Of a stretch of 64,000 nucleotides of DNA, positions 26,187 through 34,137 are shown piece by piece. Positions within the stretch are counted from its first letter, which is position 1. The number at the start of each line of letters is the position of its first letter. Origin of the DNA: Alphaproteobacteria bacterium (GTDB lineage: Bacteria > Myxococcota_A > UBA796 > GCA-2862545); assembly GCA_020632875.1 (NCBI GenBank), contig JACKET010000001.1:434001-498000 (forward strand), read 5' to 3'. The translations under genes and the position numbers were made by a program. Under the pieces are notes generated by a model, which searched no databases, had not been told where the DNA came from, and was given only the letters and a program-made list of their open reading frames with translations.

Positions 26187-26910
26187 AGGGCAGCAGGGCG
26201 GCGTAGCCCGGGTTGCCCACGACCGTCGCACACCCGCGCACGGTCCCGTCCGAGGTCGCCCAGTCCGACGCATTGCCGGCGAGGTCGACCGCTCGCGCGC
26301 GCACGTAGTAGCGCTCGCTCGGGTCGTAGTCCGGGAAGGTCGTGCTGCAGAGGCGCTGGCCGAGCACCGTCTCGGTCCACCGCGACGCGTAGCGGTGGGC
26401 GTTCGCGAAGTCCGGATCGGTGCTGATCTCGTACTCGTAGTGCGCCGCCCCCCAGGACTCGCCCAGCGTGACGCGGATGCCCTTCTCGTCCCCCCAGATG
26501 CTCCGGTCCCGCATGCGGGAGAGATCGTCGAGCGACGGCGGCTCGGGTGCTTCGGTGTCCGGCCCGGCGTCCGTGGTGAACGTCACGTCGAGGTAGCCCT
26601 CGGCATCGCCCGCCGACGCGAGGGTGTAGACGGCGTTCGGGGCGAGGGGAGCGTCCGGCGTCAGGAGGGCGTGCATGTGGCCCCGCTCGAGGCTGAAGCC
26701 CACGGGGTTCCCGTCCGCGTCGCGCAGCTCGACCTCGACATCGACGGTCGCGTCGAAGGTGTGCTCCACCAGGAGCACGGCGTTCGTCGGTACGCGGTCG
26801 TCGGGCTCGACGTTGGCGTCCGAGATGCCCCACAGGCACGACAGAGCCCAGGCGGGCGACGAGGCGGCGAGACCGATGGCGAGGGCGAGGATGCGCACGA
26901 GAACCTCCAT
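26143..26910 (-). CDS. Secreted protein with MYXO-CTERM-like tail
   Basis: 255 residues from ATG 26910. Signal peptide MEVLVRILALAIGLAASSPAWA. Two Ig/fibronectin-like beta domains follow (AVLLVEHTFDATVDVEVEL... and YEYEISTDPDFANAHRY...YVRARAVDLAGN), the second ending as in fibronectin III modules. The C-terminus is Cys, a membrane-like stretch (YAALLPFMLVLA) and RRRLASAR, a MYXO-CTERM-like sorting tail. It is expressed from an excellent sigma54 promoter, so the mRNA would begin within a few bases of the ATG. Confidence 0.75.
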   Translation of the reverse strand: MEVLVRILALAIGLAASSPAWALSCLWGISDANVEPDDRVPTNAVLLVEHTFDATVDVEVELRDADGNPVGFSLERGHMHALLTPDAPLAPNAVYTLASAGDAEGYLDVTFTTDAGPDTEAPEPPSLDDLSRMRDRSIWGDEKGIRVTLGESWGAAHYEYEISTDPDFANAHRYASRWTETVLGQRLCSTTFPDYDPSERYYVRARAVDLAGNASDWATSDGTVRGCATVVGNPGYAALLPFMLVLARRRLASAR

Positions 26911-26920
26911 GCCCGCCACC

Positions 26921-26937
26921 AAGCAAGCGCTGTGCCA
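26921..26937 (-). promoter_or_regulatory. Sigma54 (-24/-12) promoter
   Basis: On the minus strand TGGCACAGCGCTTGCTT matches the sigma54 consensus TGGCAC-N5-TTGCT, with GG and GC 10 nt apart. Initiation about 12 nt past the GC would fall at 26911-26912, next to the ATG at 26910. This is the only such match noticed in the window. Confidence 0.75.
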
Positions 26938-26945
26938 TCACGAGA

Positions 26946-26995
26946 GAGCCCGCCAGCACGGGCCTGTTCGTGACAGGCGCCCCGTGGGCGGGCTC
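26946..26995. terminator. Long interrupted hairpin, probable terminator
   Basis: GAGCCCGCC (26946-26954) pairs with GGCGGGCTC (26987-26995); inside, CACGGG pairs with CCCGTG and CCTG with CAGG around loop TTCGTGA. It lies just after the minus-strand gene ending at 27019 and just before the sigma54 promoter, so it would insulate them. Confidence 0.65.
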
Positions 26996-27018
26996 GGATC
27001 GCGGCGGCGATGTCGCGG

Positions 27019-27675
27019 CTACTCGGCGGTCGACCCGTCGTCGTACTCCGCGTAGCACAGGCTCACGCCGTTCGGCGGGCCCTGCTCGGAGGTGACGCGG
27101 AACCGGAAGCCGTTCGACCCCATGCGGTGCGCGTACCGGATCTCGATCGGGTACTGGCCGCCGTCGAGGTACAGGTTGTGCAGCTGCGGGTCGAAGTCGC
27201 GCGTGCCCTGCTGGCTGAACACGACCTCGTTGTCGATCAGGATCCACACGTCGTTCGCCGCACCGAGCGAGAACTCCATGTTCACGTCGTCCCACGCGCG
27301 AATCCAGGCGAGCCAGCGCACCGTGAAGTACGCGGGGTCTCCCTCCAGCCCCTCGTCGACCGGCCACCAGTTCGAGCCGAAGTCGAGGTTGGAGTTGAAG
27401 TCCTGGAAGCTCGGCTGGTCCCACCAGTCCAGCGTGGTGATGTCGAACACCTCTTCCTGGACGAGCGGATCGGGCTCGACGTACGGGTTGTTGATCGCCA
27501 GGTTGCTGTACTCGCCGAGGAAGCCCTGGAAGCAGTCGTTCCAGTCGGGCGGCTGGCCGTTCTCGTCGCCGGGGTCGTCCGGCGGCGGAGCGACGGGCAC
27601 CGTGGGCGGGTCGCGCAGGGTGTAGTCCTGGCAGGCGAAGAGACCGAGAGTCGAGAGGATCGCGAGCGCTCTCAT
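27019..27675 (-). CDS. Lipoprotein with PA14-like domain
   Basis: 218 residues; lipobox LFAC (C15). After a Pro/Asp linker, the domain contains TLDWWDQPSFQDFNSN, TVRWLAWIRAW..., DVWILIDNEVVF and a late GQYPIEIRYAHR strand, the pattern of PA14/fibro-slime carbohydrate-binding folds (DVW-x-x-IDN, Y-x-x-E-x-x-Y). Last gene of the DUF1501 cluster; the ATG overlaps the preceding stop by 4 nt. Surface ligand binding is inferred. Confidence 0.7.
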   Translation of the reverse strand: MRALAILSTLGLFACQDYTLRDPPTVPVAPPPDDPGDENGQPPDWNDCFQGFLGEYSNLAINNPYVEPDPLVQEEVFDITTLDWWDQPSFQDFNSNLDFGSNWWPVDEGLEGDPAYFTVRWLAWIRAWDDVNMEFSLGAANDVWILIDNEVVFSQQGTRDFDPQLHNLYLDGGQYPIEIRYAHRMGSNGFRFRVTSEQGPPNGVSLCYAEYDDGSTAE

Positions 27676-28109
27676 TCAGCACCCCCTCTGGCATTTTGGT
27701 TGTTGGAATCGCCAGCCGCTGGGAGAAGGTCGCAGACGAGCCATTCTTCGAAGCGGCGGAGCTCTTCCGGGGTGGGTGCGCCGCCGGGCGGCATGTTCAC
27801 CTCGATGATCCCGCGGATCAGGATGCGGTCGGACCACAGCGCCGCGCCTTCCCAGGTGTCGAAGTCGACCCCGAGCGGCGCGCCGTTGCGGAGCTCCTCG
27901 CGCACGAGCAGCGAGCTGTGACACCCGTTGCAGTGCTTGTCGAGGTGGCCCTTCCCGAAGTTCTCCCACGTCAGCGGAGGGTCCCGCAGACACGAGGCGA
28001 AGCTCGGAGAGCGCCCGTTGAACACGACGTCGTCGCAGCCGAGCACCGTGGACATTCCCACGGCCCAGGCTGCGACGAAGACTGCGTAGACTCGGTTGCG
28101 GGTCGTCAG
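27672..28109 (-). CDS. Lipoprotein c-type cytochrome
   Basis: 145 residues if translation begins at CTG 28109, which overlaps the previous stop as CTGA and gives a perfect lipoprotein signal (TTRNRVYAVFVAAWAVGM, then STVLGC). The next internal ATG would remove the signal, so CTG is preferred. One haem site CNGCH is followed by an axial-Met candidate in NMPPGGAP. Class I monohaem cytochromes of this type, with DUF1501 and DUF1592-like partners, recur in Myxococcota and Planctomycetes. Confidence 0.7.
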   Translation of the reverse strand: MTTRNRVYAVFVAAWAVGMSTVLGCDDVVFNGRSPSFASCLRDPPLTWENFGKGHLDKHCNGCHSSLLVREELRNGAPLGVDFDTWEGAALWSDRILIRGIIEVNMPPGGAPTPEELRRFEEWLVCDLLPAAGDSNNQNARGGAE

Positions 28110-29416
28110 CCTGGATTCCTCAGAATGGCGTCGAGGACCTGGATGCCCGGGAGGAACCGACCCGGATCGAGCCGGCCGAGCTTCAGGAGCGCGGTGCCGA
28201 GGTTTTCGATGTTGGGCAGCTCGCCGAGGCCGCTCGGCTGGCCGGTCGCGAAGTCGATCGGCTCCGCGATGAGCCCGCCGTCGGTCTTGCCGACCATCCG
28301 GCCGCCGTGGACGCCAGCGCCGGCGACCATGAACGAGCCGTACGGCCAGTGGTCCTTGCCGCCGCCGCCGTTGAGCTTGGGCGTACGACCGAACTCGGAC
28401 ATCGCGACCACGACCACCTCGTCGAGCAGGAACTCGCTCGTGTGGCCGGGGGTGCGGGCGAGGTGGTCGAACAGCTCGTCGAGCACGCCGTAGAAGTTGT
28501 CCTGGTTCACGCCCTGCGACAGCTGGTCGCCGTGCGTGTCGTAGCCGCCGGGGATCCGGATCATCGCGCAGCGCGCGAGGCCCAGCCGCATCAGCTCGGA
28601 CGCCTTGATCGCCTGGTCGAGCACGTTGTTGCCGAGGTCGTCGAGGCCCGCTTCGAAGCGGCGGCCCTCGAGCTCCATCGAGCGCTCCATGTTGGCGAGC
28701 AGGCCGTCTGCACGGGACTTGCCGAGGCCGACCTGCTTGGCGGCGTACTCGGAGATCCGCTTGTGCACGAAGGCGTCGATCTGGCTGTCGGCCGGGGGCG
28801 GCGGCAGCGGCGCGGGGTTGTCGGCGCGGCCGATGATCGAGCCGTCGATGAGCTCGAGCAGGGTGCCGCCGCCGGCGCGCACGACCGAGGCCCCGTTGGT
28901 GCCCGCGAAGCTGGGCCCGGAGAACACGACGTGGGGCAGGGGGTACTCGTACTTCCCGTTGCTGGCGAGCAGCGTGGGCCAGTCGCTGTACGACGAAGCG
29001 CTGGTGCCGGTGAGCACGAACTGCGTGGCGCTGTCGTGGCCGACGGAGTGCACGTTGACGCCGTTCACGATGGTGGCGTACGCGCCCCACCGGGCGAAGA
29101 AGCGCTCGGTCTGCAGCCGGACCGTCTCGCCGCCGGTGAACGTGAGGCCGTGCATGGTCACGGGCTCGGTCATGGCCTCCATGTCGACACCGCCGGTGTC
29201 GTAGTGGGGATCGAGGACCGCCGTGGTGTCCCAGCCGCCGCCGGCCCAGAAGAAGATGAACTTGCGCTCACGCCCCTGGCTCTGGGCGCGGGCCTGCCAG
29301 GGCACCGTCAGCGCGGACGAGCCCGCGATGAAGGCGCCGGCACCCTTGAGGAAGTTGCGACGTGAGTGCGCCGCAGCCACCTTGCGGAGGAAGAGCTTGT
29401 CTTGAAGGTTCAGCAT
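28106..29416 (-). CDS. DUF1501 family protein with Tat signal
   Basis: 436 residues. Twin-arginine signal SRRNFLKGAGAFIAGSSA (residues 18-35), so it is exported folded. The body matches DUF1501 (alkaline-phosphatase/sulfatase-like superfamily): FFWAGGGWDTTAVLDPHYD near the start, GYDTHGDQLSQGVN, and MSEFGRTPKLNGGGGKDHWP, whose Asp/His/Gly residues are likely metal ligands. The enzymatic activity of the family is not established. It is coupled to the cytochrome gene and 14 nt after the next upstream gene. Confidence 0.88.
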   Translation of the reverse strand: MLNLQDKLFLRKVAAAHSRRNFLKGAGAFIAGSSALTVPWQARAQSQGRERKFIFFWAGGGWDTTAVLDPHYDTGGVDMEAMTEPVTMHGLTFTGGETVRLQTERFFARWGAYATIVNGVNVHSVGHDSATQFVLTGTSASSYSDWPTLLASNGKYEYPLPHVVFSGPSFAGTNGASVVRAGGGTLLELIDGSIIGRADNPAPLPPPPADSQIDAFVHKRISEYAAKQVGLGKSRADGLLANMERSMELEGRRFEAGLDDLGNNVLDQAIKASELMRLGLARCAMIRIPGGYDTHGDQLSQGVNQDNFYGVLDELFDHLARTPGHTSEFLLDEVVVVAMSEFGRTPKLNGGGGKDHWPYGSFMVAGAGVHGGRMVGKTDGGLIAEPIDFATGQPSGLGELPNIENLGTALLKLGRLDPGRFLPGIQVLDAILRNPG

Positions 29417-29430
29417 GGTCTCTCTCCGGC

Positions 29431-31068
29431 TCAGTAGAACACGACGGTGGGATCGCGAAGGACGGCCGTGACGACGCTGCCCCAGGCACGGATCGGATCG
29501 GCTTCGATGGAGTACTGGTACTTCCAGAGCTGCATCAGCTCTGCGGGCTCGGTGGCCTCGGGGTCGAGGGGGATGCCGGTGAGCTGGAGGTAGAGCTCGC
29601 GGATCTGCGCCTCGAACTCGTTCGGGTTCGCCTCCGGCGTGTCTTCGATGGTGACGAACTTCAGCAGGCGGGCGTCACCCTCGCGGCCGGGCGCGAGATC
29701 CGCACGGGCCACGTGGTACCCGGCGGACATCGCGAGCCGCTCCTGGACGAAGACGCCGCCGACGCTCGGCACGAAGGTCGGCGTGACGATGTCACGGCTG
29801 TCGATGCCGCCCATCAGCACGTTCAGGCCGCGGTCGTTGGTGGAGAGGCCCGGACGGTCGTTGAAGGTCCACATGTAGCCGGTCTTGTCGGCGATGATGG
29901 ACTCGAGCTGGCTCGGCGAGGTGAGCTTCACGGTCGCCACGCGGTCGGCGGCGTCCTTGTCGGTCACGTAGCCGGCCTTGTACTCGTCGGACTTCACGAT
30001 GGAACGGACGAGCTCGCGGATGCTCTGGTTGTTCGCGGTGAACACGTTCTCGTGGGGCTGGATCTCGGACCAGTCCTCGTCGGTGATCTCGCGCTGCGTC
30101 AGGCCCTCGAAGACCGTCTTCACGGCGCAGTCGGCGAAGCGCTGGTCTTCGGCGATCTGCTCGGCGAACTCGACCAGGTTGGCGGTCGGACGGCCGTAGT
30201 AGGCGGGCTCCTTGCCGGAGTAGTACCGCCACTCCTCTTCGTTCTCCGGACGGTAGATCGTCCGCTCGAAGCCGAGGTCGTCGTCGTAGTTGAAGAACCC
30301 GAACAGGTTGCCCGCGATCGGGTCGAGCGTGCTGTGGCAGGACTGGCAGCTCGCGTTGACGTTGATCGCGTCTTCGGGGTCGATCGTGAGCTGGTCGACC
30401 GCCGCGCGGTTCAGCACGACGGGGCGCGACAGGTAGTCGTCGCACAGCAGCATCTTGCTGATCGCGTTGGCGCGGTGCCGGTTGGCGTTGCCGCCCATCG
30501 ACGGGTACCGCTCCCAGATCGTCTTCATCGACAGGATGCCGGCGTGGGGGCGACCATCCTTGTAGATGGCCGGCTGCCAGCCCGTGGCGCCGTCGGGGTA
30601 GTACATGTCCCACATCTCGGCGAGCGCGGGGTTCGCCATCGAGTGCGGGGCCGTGACGATGTAGCTGTACGGCAGGTCGTTCTCGATGACGTACTCGAGC
30701 AGGGCGAGCGGCTCGTCGCCGATGATGTCGCCCATGCGGCGGTCACCGATGTTCGAGACGTTGCGCTCGTCGAGATCGAAGTAGGTGTCGCCGGTGCGCG
30801 TGAGGTACCGGTAGTTGAAGATCTCCTTGATCCGCCCGATGAAGCGGGGATCCTCTTCGAGCCAGCGGTCGGCGAAGGCGTCGTACAGCGCCGGCGCCTC
30901 TTCGATCGCCTGCAGCTCCGCCTCGGTCGGGTGGATGCCGCGCAAGTCGACGGAGAGCCGGATGAGCTGTTGCCGTGGTGACAGCAACTCGTAGGTCGAG
31001 ACCTCGTCGACCCCCTCTTCCGGCGTACAGCTCGCAAGGAGCAGCACGGTCAGGATCTTCATGCGCAT
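29431..31068 (-). CDS. Haem-binding lipoprotein related to DUF1549/DUF1588/DUF1592 (PSD1/PSCyt-type) proteins
   Basis: 545 residues from ATG 31068 (a GGGGGTG lies 4-5 nt upstream); a second in-frame ATG is two codons later. Lipobox LLASC. Long helical N-terminal region starting LSPRQQLIRLSVDLRGIHPTE, typical of DUF1549 proteins. A single CQSCH haem motif in NASCQSCHSTLDPIAGNL sits near the middle, the DUF1588 arrangement, and the last third repeats the helical pattern (LYLQLTGIPLDPEATEPAE). These proteins are usually paired with DUF1501 partners, as here. A periplasmic electron-transfer or degradative role is suspected but unproven. Confidence 0.8.
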   Translation of the reverse strand: MRMKILTVLLLASCTPEEGVDEVSTYELLSPRQQLIRLSVDLRGIHPTEAELQAIEEAPALYDAFADRWLEEDPRFIGRIKEIFNYRYLTRTGDTYFDLDERNVSNIGDRRMGDIIGDEPLALLEYVIENDLPYSYIVTAPHSMANPALAEMWDMYYPDGATGWQPAIYKDGRPHAGILSMKTIWERYPSMGGNANRHRANAISKMLLCDDYLSRPVVLNRAAVDQLTIDPEDAINVNASCQSCHSTLDPIAGNLFGFFNYDDDLGFERTIYRPENEEEWRYYSGKEPAYYGRPTANLVEFAEQIAEDQRFADCAVKTVFEGLTQREITDEDWSEIQPHENVFTANNQSIRELVRSIVKSDEYKAGYVTDKDAADRVATVKLTSPSQLESIIADKTGYMWTFNDRPGLSTNDRGLNVLMGGIDSRDIVTPTFVPSVGGVFVQERLAMSAGYHVARADLAPGREGDARLLKFVTIEDTPEANPNEFEAQIRELYLQLTGIPLDPEATEPAELMQLWKYQYSIEADPIRAWGSVVTAVLRDPTVVFY

Positions 31069-31095
31069 AGGCACCCCCAGTTGAACGAACAGACC

Positions 31096-32121
31096 CTACG
31101 GGAGGTCCCGCAGGGAGGAGACGAACTCGTCGACGGGCGGCGGCTGCAGCGTTCCGTCGAAGAGGAAGGAGAAGTCAGGGCAGAACTCGCCGGATTCGAC
31201 GCCGCGGATGTAGAGCGTGCCACATCCGTCGCACTCCGAGAGCGGATCGTTGGGGTACGGAATCCCCGTGATGTCGTCTTCGGAGCGGGGCAGGAAGATC
31301 AGGTCGTACCAGACGGCGTTCTCGTCGCGGAGGCCGATCCAGCCGAGCGGCTCTTGGGTGCAGTCGTCGGGGCCTGCACCGAGCTCGCCGATGACGTTGA
31401 TGTCGAGCGCGAGGCTGTCGAAGCGCTCGTTCATCCGGCCGGTGAACAGGTAGACGTTGCCGCGGGTCTCGAGGCTGTCTTCGTTGCCGCCGGTCATCCG
31501 GACGTAGAGGTCGGTGCGCCAGCCGTAGGGGGCGAGCGCGCCGCTCGGGAAGGGGTCGGTGCCGGTGGTCGTGCCTTCGACGAGGCTCGAGTAGACCCAC
31601 CGCACGTAGCCGTCGTTCGAGGTGACGTTGTAGAGCGAGTCGGACGCCTCGCCGTCGAACTCGAAGAACACGCCGTCGGCGCCGCCCACCACACCGTCGG
31701 CGATCATCTCGCGCTCGGCTTCGATCGTGAGGTCGGCGTTCGGGTCGCCGGTCACCGCGATCTCGCCGTTCCACCAGCCGTAGCCGCTGAACGTGGTGCC
31801 ATCGGGGTTGATGCAGTGGTCGGCCCACGAGAGGCCACCGGCATCCATGTCGATGTCGAGGTCGGGCGCCTGGTCTTCGCCGGGCGGGCCCGCGTACACG
31901 TCGGGACAGCCGGTCTGGAAGCGATCGAAGCTGCTCGACAGGCTGTTGAACGGGGTGCGGGCGTTGACCGTGAGCGCGAGGGCGAGGGCGTCTTCGAACG
32001 CCTTCTCCATGTCGATGCCCGTGATGTCGGGGATCTCGAGCTCGTCGACCACCGGCGTCGGCTTGATTGGCGTCGGCGTCGTGTCTTGGGGAGTGCAGCT
32101 GAACAGCAGGGCCAGGATCAC
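31096..32121 (-). CDS. Lipoprotein of the DUF1501/cytochrome cluster
   Basis: 341 residues. Very short signal MILALLFSC with lipobox LFSC, overlapping the previous gene by 4 nt (ATGA), which supports the start. The body is acidic and strand-rich, with GYGWWNGEIAVTGDPNADL, YVRWVYSSL and a late Cys pair (CDGCG). No family was recognised. A parallel layout to 32118-32750 (TPxP linker after the lipid Cys, beta domain) suggests related surface lipoproteins. Confidence 0.65.
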   Translation of the reverse strand: MILALLFSCTPQDTTPTPIKPTPVVDELEIPDITGIDMEKAFEDALALALTVNARTPFNSLSSSFDRFQTGCPDVYAGPPGEDQAPDLDIDMDAGGLSWADHCINPDGTTFSGYGWWNGEIAVTGDPNADLTIEAEREMIADGVVGGADGVFFEFDGEASDSLYNVTSNDGYVRWVYSSLVEGTTTGTDPFPSGALAPYGWRTDLYVRMTGGNEDSLETRGNVYLFTGRMNERFDSLALDINVIGELGAGPDDCTQEPLGWIGLRDENAVWYDLIFLPRSEDDITGIPYPNDPLSECDGCGTLYIRGVESGEFCPDFSFLFDGTLQPPPVDEFVSSLRDLP

Positions 32122-32750
32122 TGGTCGTCCTCCTCGAGCGCGATGGCGAGCTCACGGCTCCACTCGAACACGACGGAATCGCCGGACTGCACCGCGCCCC
32201 ACCAGGGGACGTAGATGCCGGTACCGTAGAAGTTGAAGAAGATCACCGCCTGACCCTGGGCGAAGCCCATGCGCCAGGTGTCGCCATCCTGCGGTAGGTC
32301 GGGGTCGACACAGGCGCCCGTGCCCGTCTCGCTGTCGGCGTCGATGGTGAACTGGATGTCCCAAACGTGCGAGCAGTTGGGGCAGCCGTTCGGCTGCGGC
32401 GCCGGGGTGCCCTGCATGCTGAAGCGCACGTTGCACGCGAGGTCGTCGGCGGTGTCGCCCGTGACCGCGGTGTCGGGCACCTGGTTGTCGACCACCTCGC
32501 GCACCCGGAAGCTGCCGATGAGCGCGTTGTACGGGTTGCCCGAGAGGTTCCAGATGCCGGACTGCTCGAGGATGACCGTGTGCAGCGGAACGTCGTTGCC
32601 GAGCGCGACGCTGCCGGTGTTGTCGGGGCGGAACACCCCCGTGTCGACCCAGGGGATGTCGGTGTCGGACGTGTCCGTCGGGAGCTCGGGCGTCGGCGTC
32701 GTCTGTTCAGCCGGCTTGCATCCGAGCAGTGCCAATCCGAATACCAGCAC
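32118..32750 (-). CDS. First lipoprotein of the DUF1501/cytochrome cluster
   Basis: 210 residues, GTG start at 32750. Signal MLVFGLALLGC with lipobox LLGC, then a Thr/Asp/Pro linker and a beta domain with one CPNC pair (NGCPNCSHVWDIQFTID). It ends FEWSRELAIALEEDDQ. The function is unknown. It heads a six-gene run (32750 to 27019) with overlaps or gaps under 30 nt, transcribed from the promoter at 32785-32813. Confidence 0.65.
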   Translation of the reverse strand: MLVFGLALLGCKPAEQTTPTPELPTDTSDTDIPWVDTGVFRPDNTGSVALGNDVPLHTVILEQSGIWNLSGNPYNALIGSFRVREVVDNQVPDTAVTGDTADDLACNVRFSMQGTPAPQPNGCPNCSHVWDIQFTIDADSETGTGACVDPDLPQDGDTWRMGFAQGQAVIFFNFYGTGIYVPWWGAVQSGDSVVFEWSRELAIALEEDDQ

Positions 32751-32784
32751 GTATGTACCCCCAGGCGCAGAACTGCTGTCGAAG

Positions 32785-32813
32785 ATTTTCCGCCAGTGTC
32801 AGCGCGATGTCAA
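32785..32813 (-). promoter_or_regulatory. Sigma70-type promoter of the DUF1501 cluster
   Basis: On the minus strand TTGACA (32813-32808), a 17-nt spacer, then GAAAAT (32790-32785), about 35 nt before the GTG at 32750. The perfect -35 and standard spacing are unusual in this GC-rich window. Confidence 0.65.
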
Positions 32814-32903
32814 TCACCCGATGACTTACATGGGCGTTACATCGGGCAGGAGAGCCAGGAAACGCGCGTGGGTGCGGCTCTGCGCAATTGGATCGCGTGG
32901 CGT

Positions 32904-34118
32904 TCAGAACGTGACGGTGAAGCCGTCGCGCACGAACACGACCGATCCCTTCCAGGTGCCGTCCTTCTGCTCGACCTGCAGCAGGTGCTGCCCCTGGCCG
33001 AGCTGGATCGTGGCCCCGCGGGTCACCTCGATGCCCGACAGGTACGCGCGGCCGTCGCCCTCGACCTTCACGTCGACCTTCTTCACGATGCCGGCCTTCT
33101 GCAGCGCCTTGTGGAGCTTCGCGTAGTCGGGACCGCACCGCGCCGCGGGCGTCGCGTTGGGGTGGATCACGAGGGCCTGCGTGGCGGACCAGGCCGCCGC
33201 GGTCGCGTCGCCCTTCACGATGTTCACGAGCCCGCGGAGCTGGAACAGCTCGATGAGCTCGCTGCGCGGCACGGGCTGGGTCTGGCGCACGACGAGCATG
33301 TCGGCCTCGGCGAGCGAATCGACGGCGGCGTCGATCTCGGCGTCGTCGAACTGGGACCACGCCTTCTTCAGCACCTCGGACACCGTGGGGACCTGCTTGC
33401 CGGCGGGCTTCGGTGCAGGCGCCGGATCGGGGGCGACCACGGCCGCGGCGCTGCCGGCGTCGGTCGCCGCGTCGCTCGCGCCCTCGGCGGGCAGGGGCTT
33501 CGACATGCCCACGGCCAGGGCGCCGAGCAGCAGGGTGGCGCGATCGGACACCTGGTTCGCGCGCTCCTGCGTGTGCTGCGTGAGCAGGTGGTTGTGCGTG
33601 TACTTGTTCTCGAGGTCGCCGAGCGCCGAGGACTCGAGCCCGGCGGCCTTCACGCCGTCGGCGGTGGGCTTGAGGCCGGCCGCGGCCTTCTTCAGCTCGT
33701 CGAGACGCGCGGGCAGCTTCCCGATGTCCTCGGCGATCTGGGCGAGCTCCTGCGTGCCCTCGTTCAGCGCGGTCGCCGCGGTCTTCGCGGCCTCGGGAGC
33801 GTTCTGCCCCACGAGCAGGATGGAGCGCCCGCCCGCGTTGATCGTGCGGATGTCGCCCTTCGAGAGCTTCTTGATCTCGAAGACGGACGCGTCGAGCGGG
33901 GTGCCCCCGGGGAGCCCGATCGGCGTGCTGACCTGGCGCTCGAGCTCGTCCATGCGCTGCTCGGCGGCGTCGAGGACGGCGAAGATGTTGGAGACCTCGC
34001 CGAAGACGCGATCCTGCTCGGGCATGCCCATGCGGTGGATCTTCGGGGTGTCGGCGAACGCCGGCTGGACGAGGACGGGGGCCACCAGCAGGGCGGCCCA
34101 GAGGAACAGGGTGCGCAT
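32904..34118 (-). CDS. Exported protein with coiled-coil and PEGA-like C-terminus
   Basis: 404 residues from ATG 34118. Signal peptide MRTLFLWAALLVAPVLVQPAFA. The middle is helical (EQRMDELERQV, EDIGKLPARLDELKKAA), followed by an Ala/Pro linker and a TPR-like segment (DAEIDAAVDSLAEADMLVV...). The last ~50 residues are a small beta domain (YLSGIEVTRGATIQLGQG, then HLLQVEQKDGTWKGSVV) like PEGA modules. It follows the PEGA membrane protein by 19 nt, so they are one operon. A periplasmic partner of that protein is likely. Confidence 0.7.
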   Translation of the reverse strand: MRTLFLWAALLVAPVLVQPAFADTPKIHRMGMPEQDRVFGEVSNIFAVLDAAEQRMDELERQVSTPIGLPGGTPLDASVFEIKKLSKGDIRTINAGGRSILLVGQNAPEAAKTAATALNEGTQELAQIAEDIGKLPARLDELKKAAAGLKPTADGVKAAGLESSALGDLENKYTHNHLLTQHTQERANQVSDRATLLLGALAVGMSKPLPAEGASDAATDAGSAAAVVAPDPAPAPKPAGKQVPTVSEVLKKAWSQFDDAEIDAAVDSLAEADMLVVRQTQPVPRSELIELFQLRGLVNIVKGDATAAAWSATQALVIHPNATPAARCGPDYAKLHKALQKAGIVKKVDVKVEGDGRAYLSGIEVTRGATIQLGQGQHLLQVEQKDGTWKGSVVFVRDGFTVTF

Positions 34119-34137
34119 CGGGATCGGGCTCCGCGGG

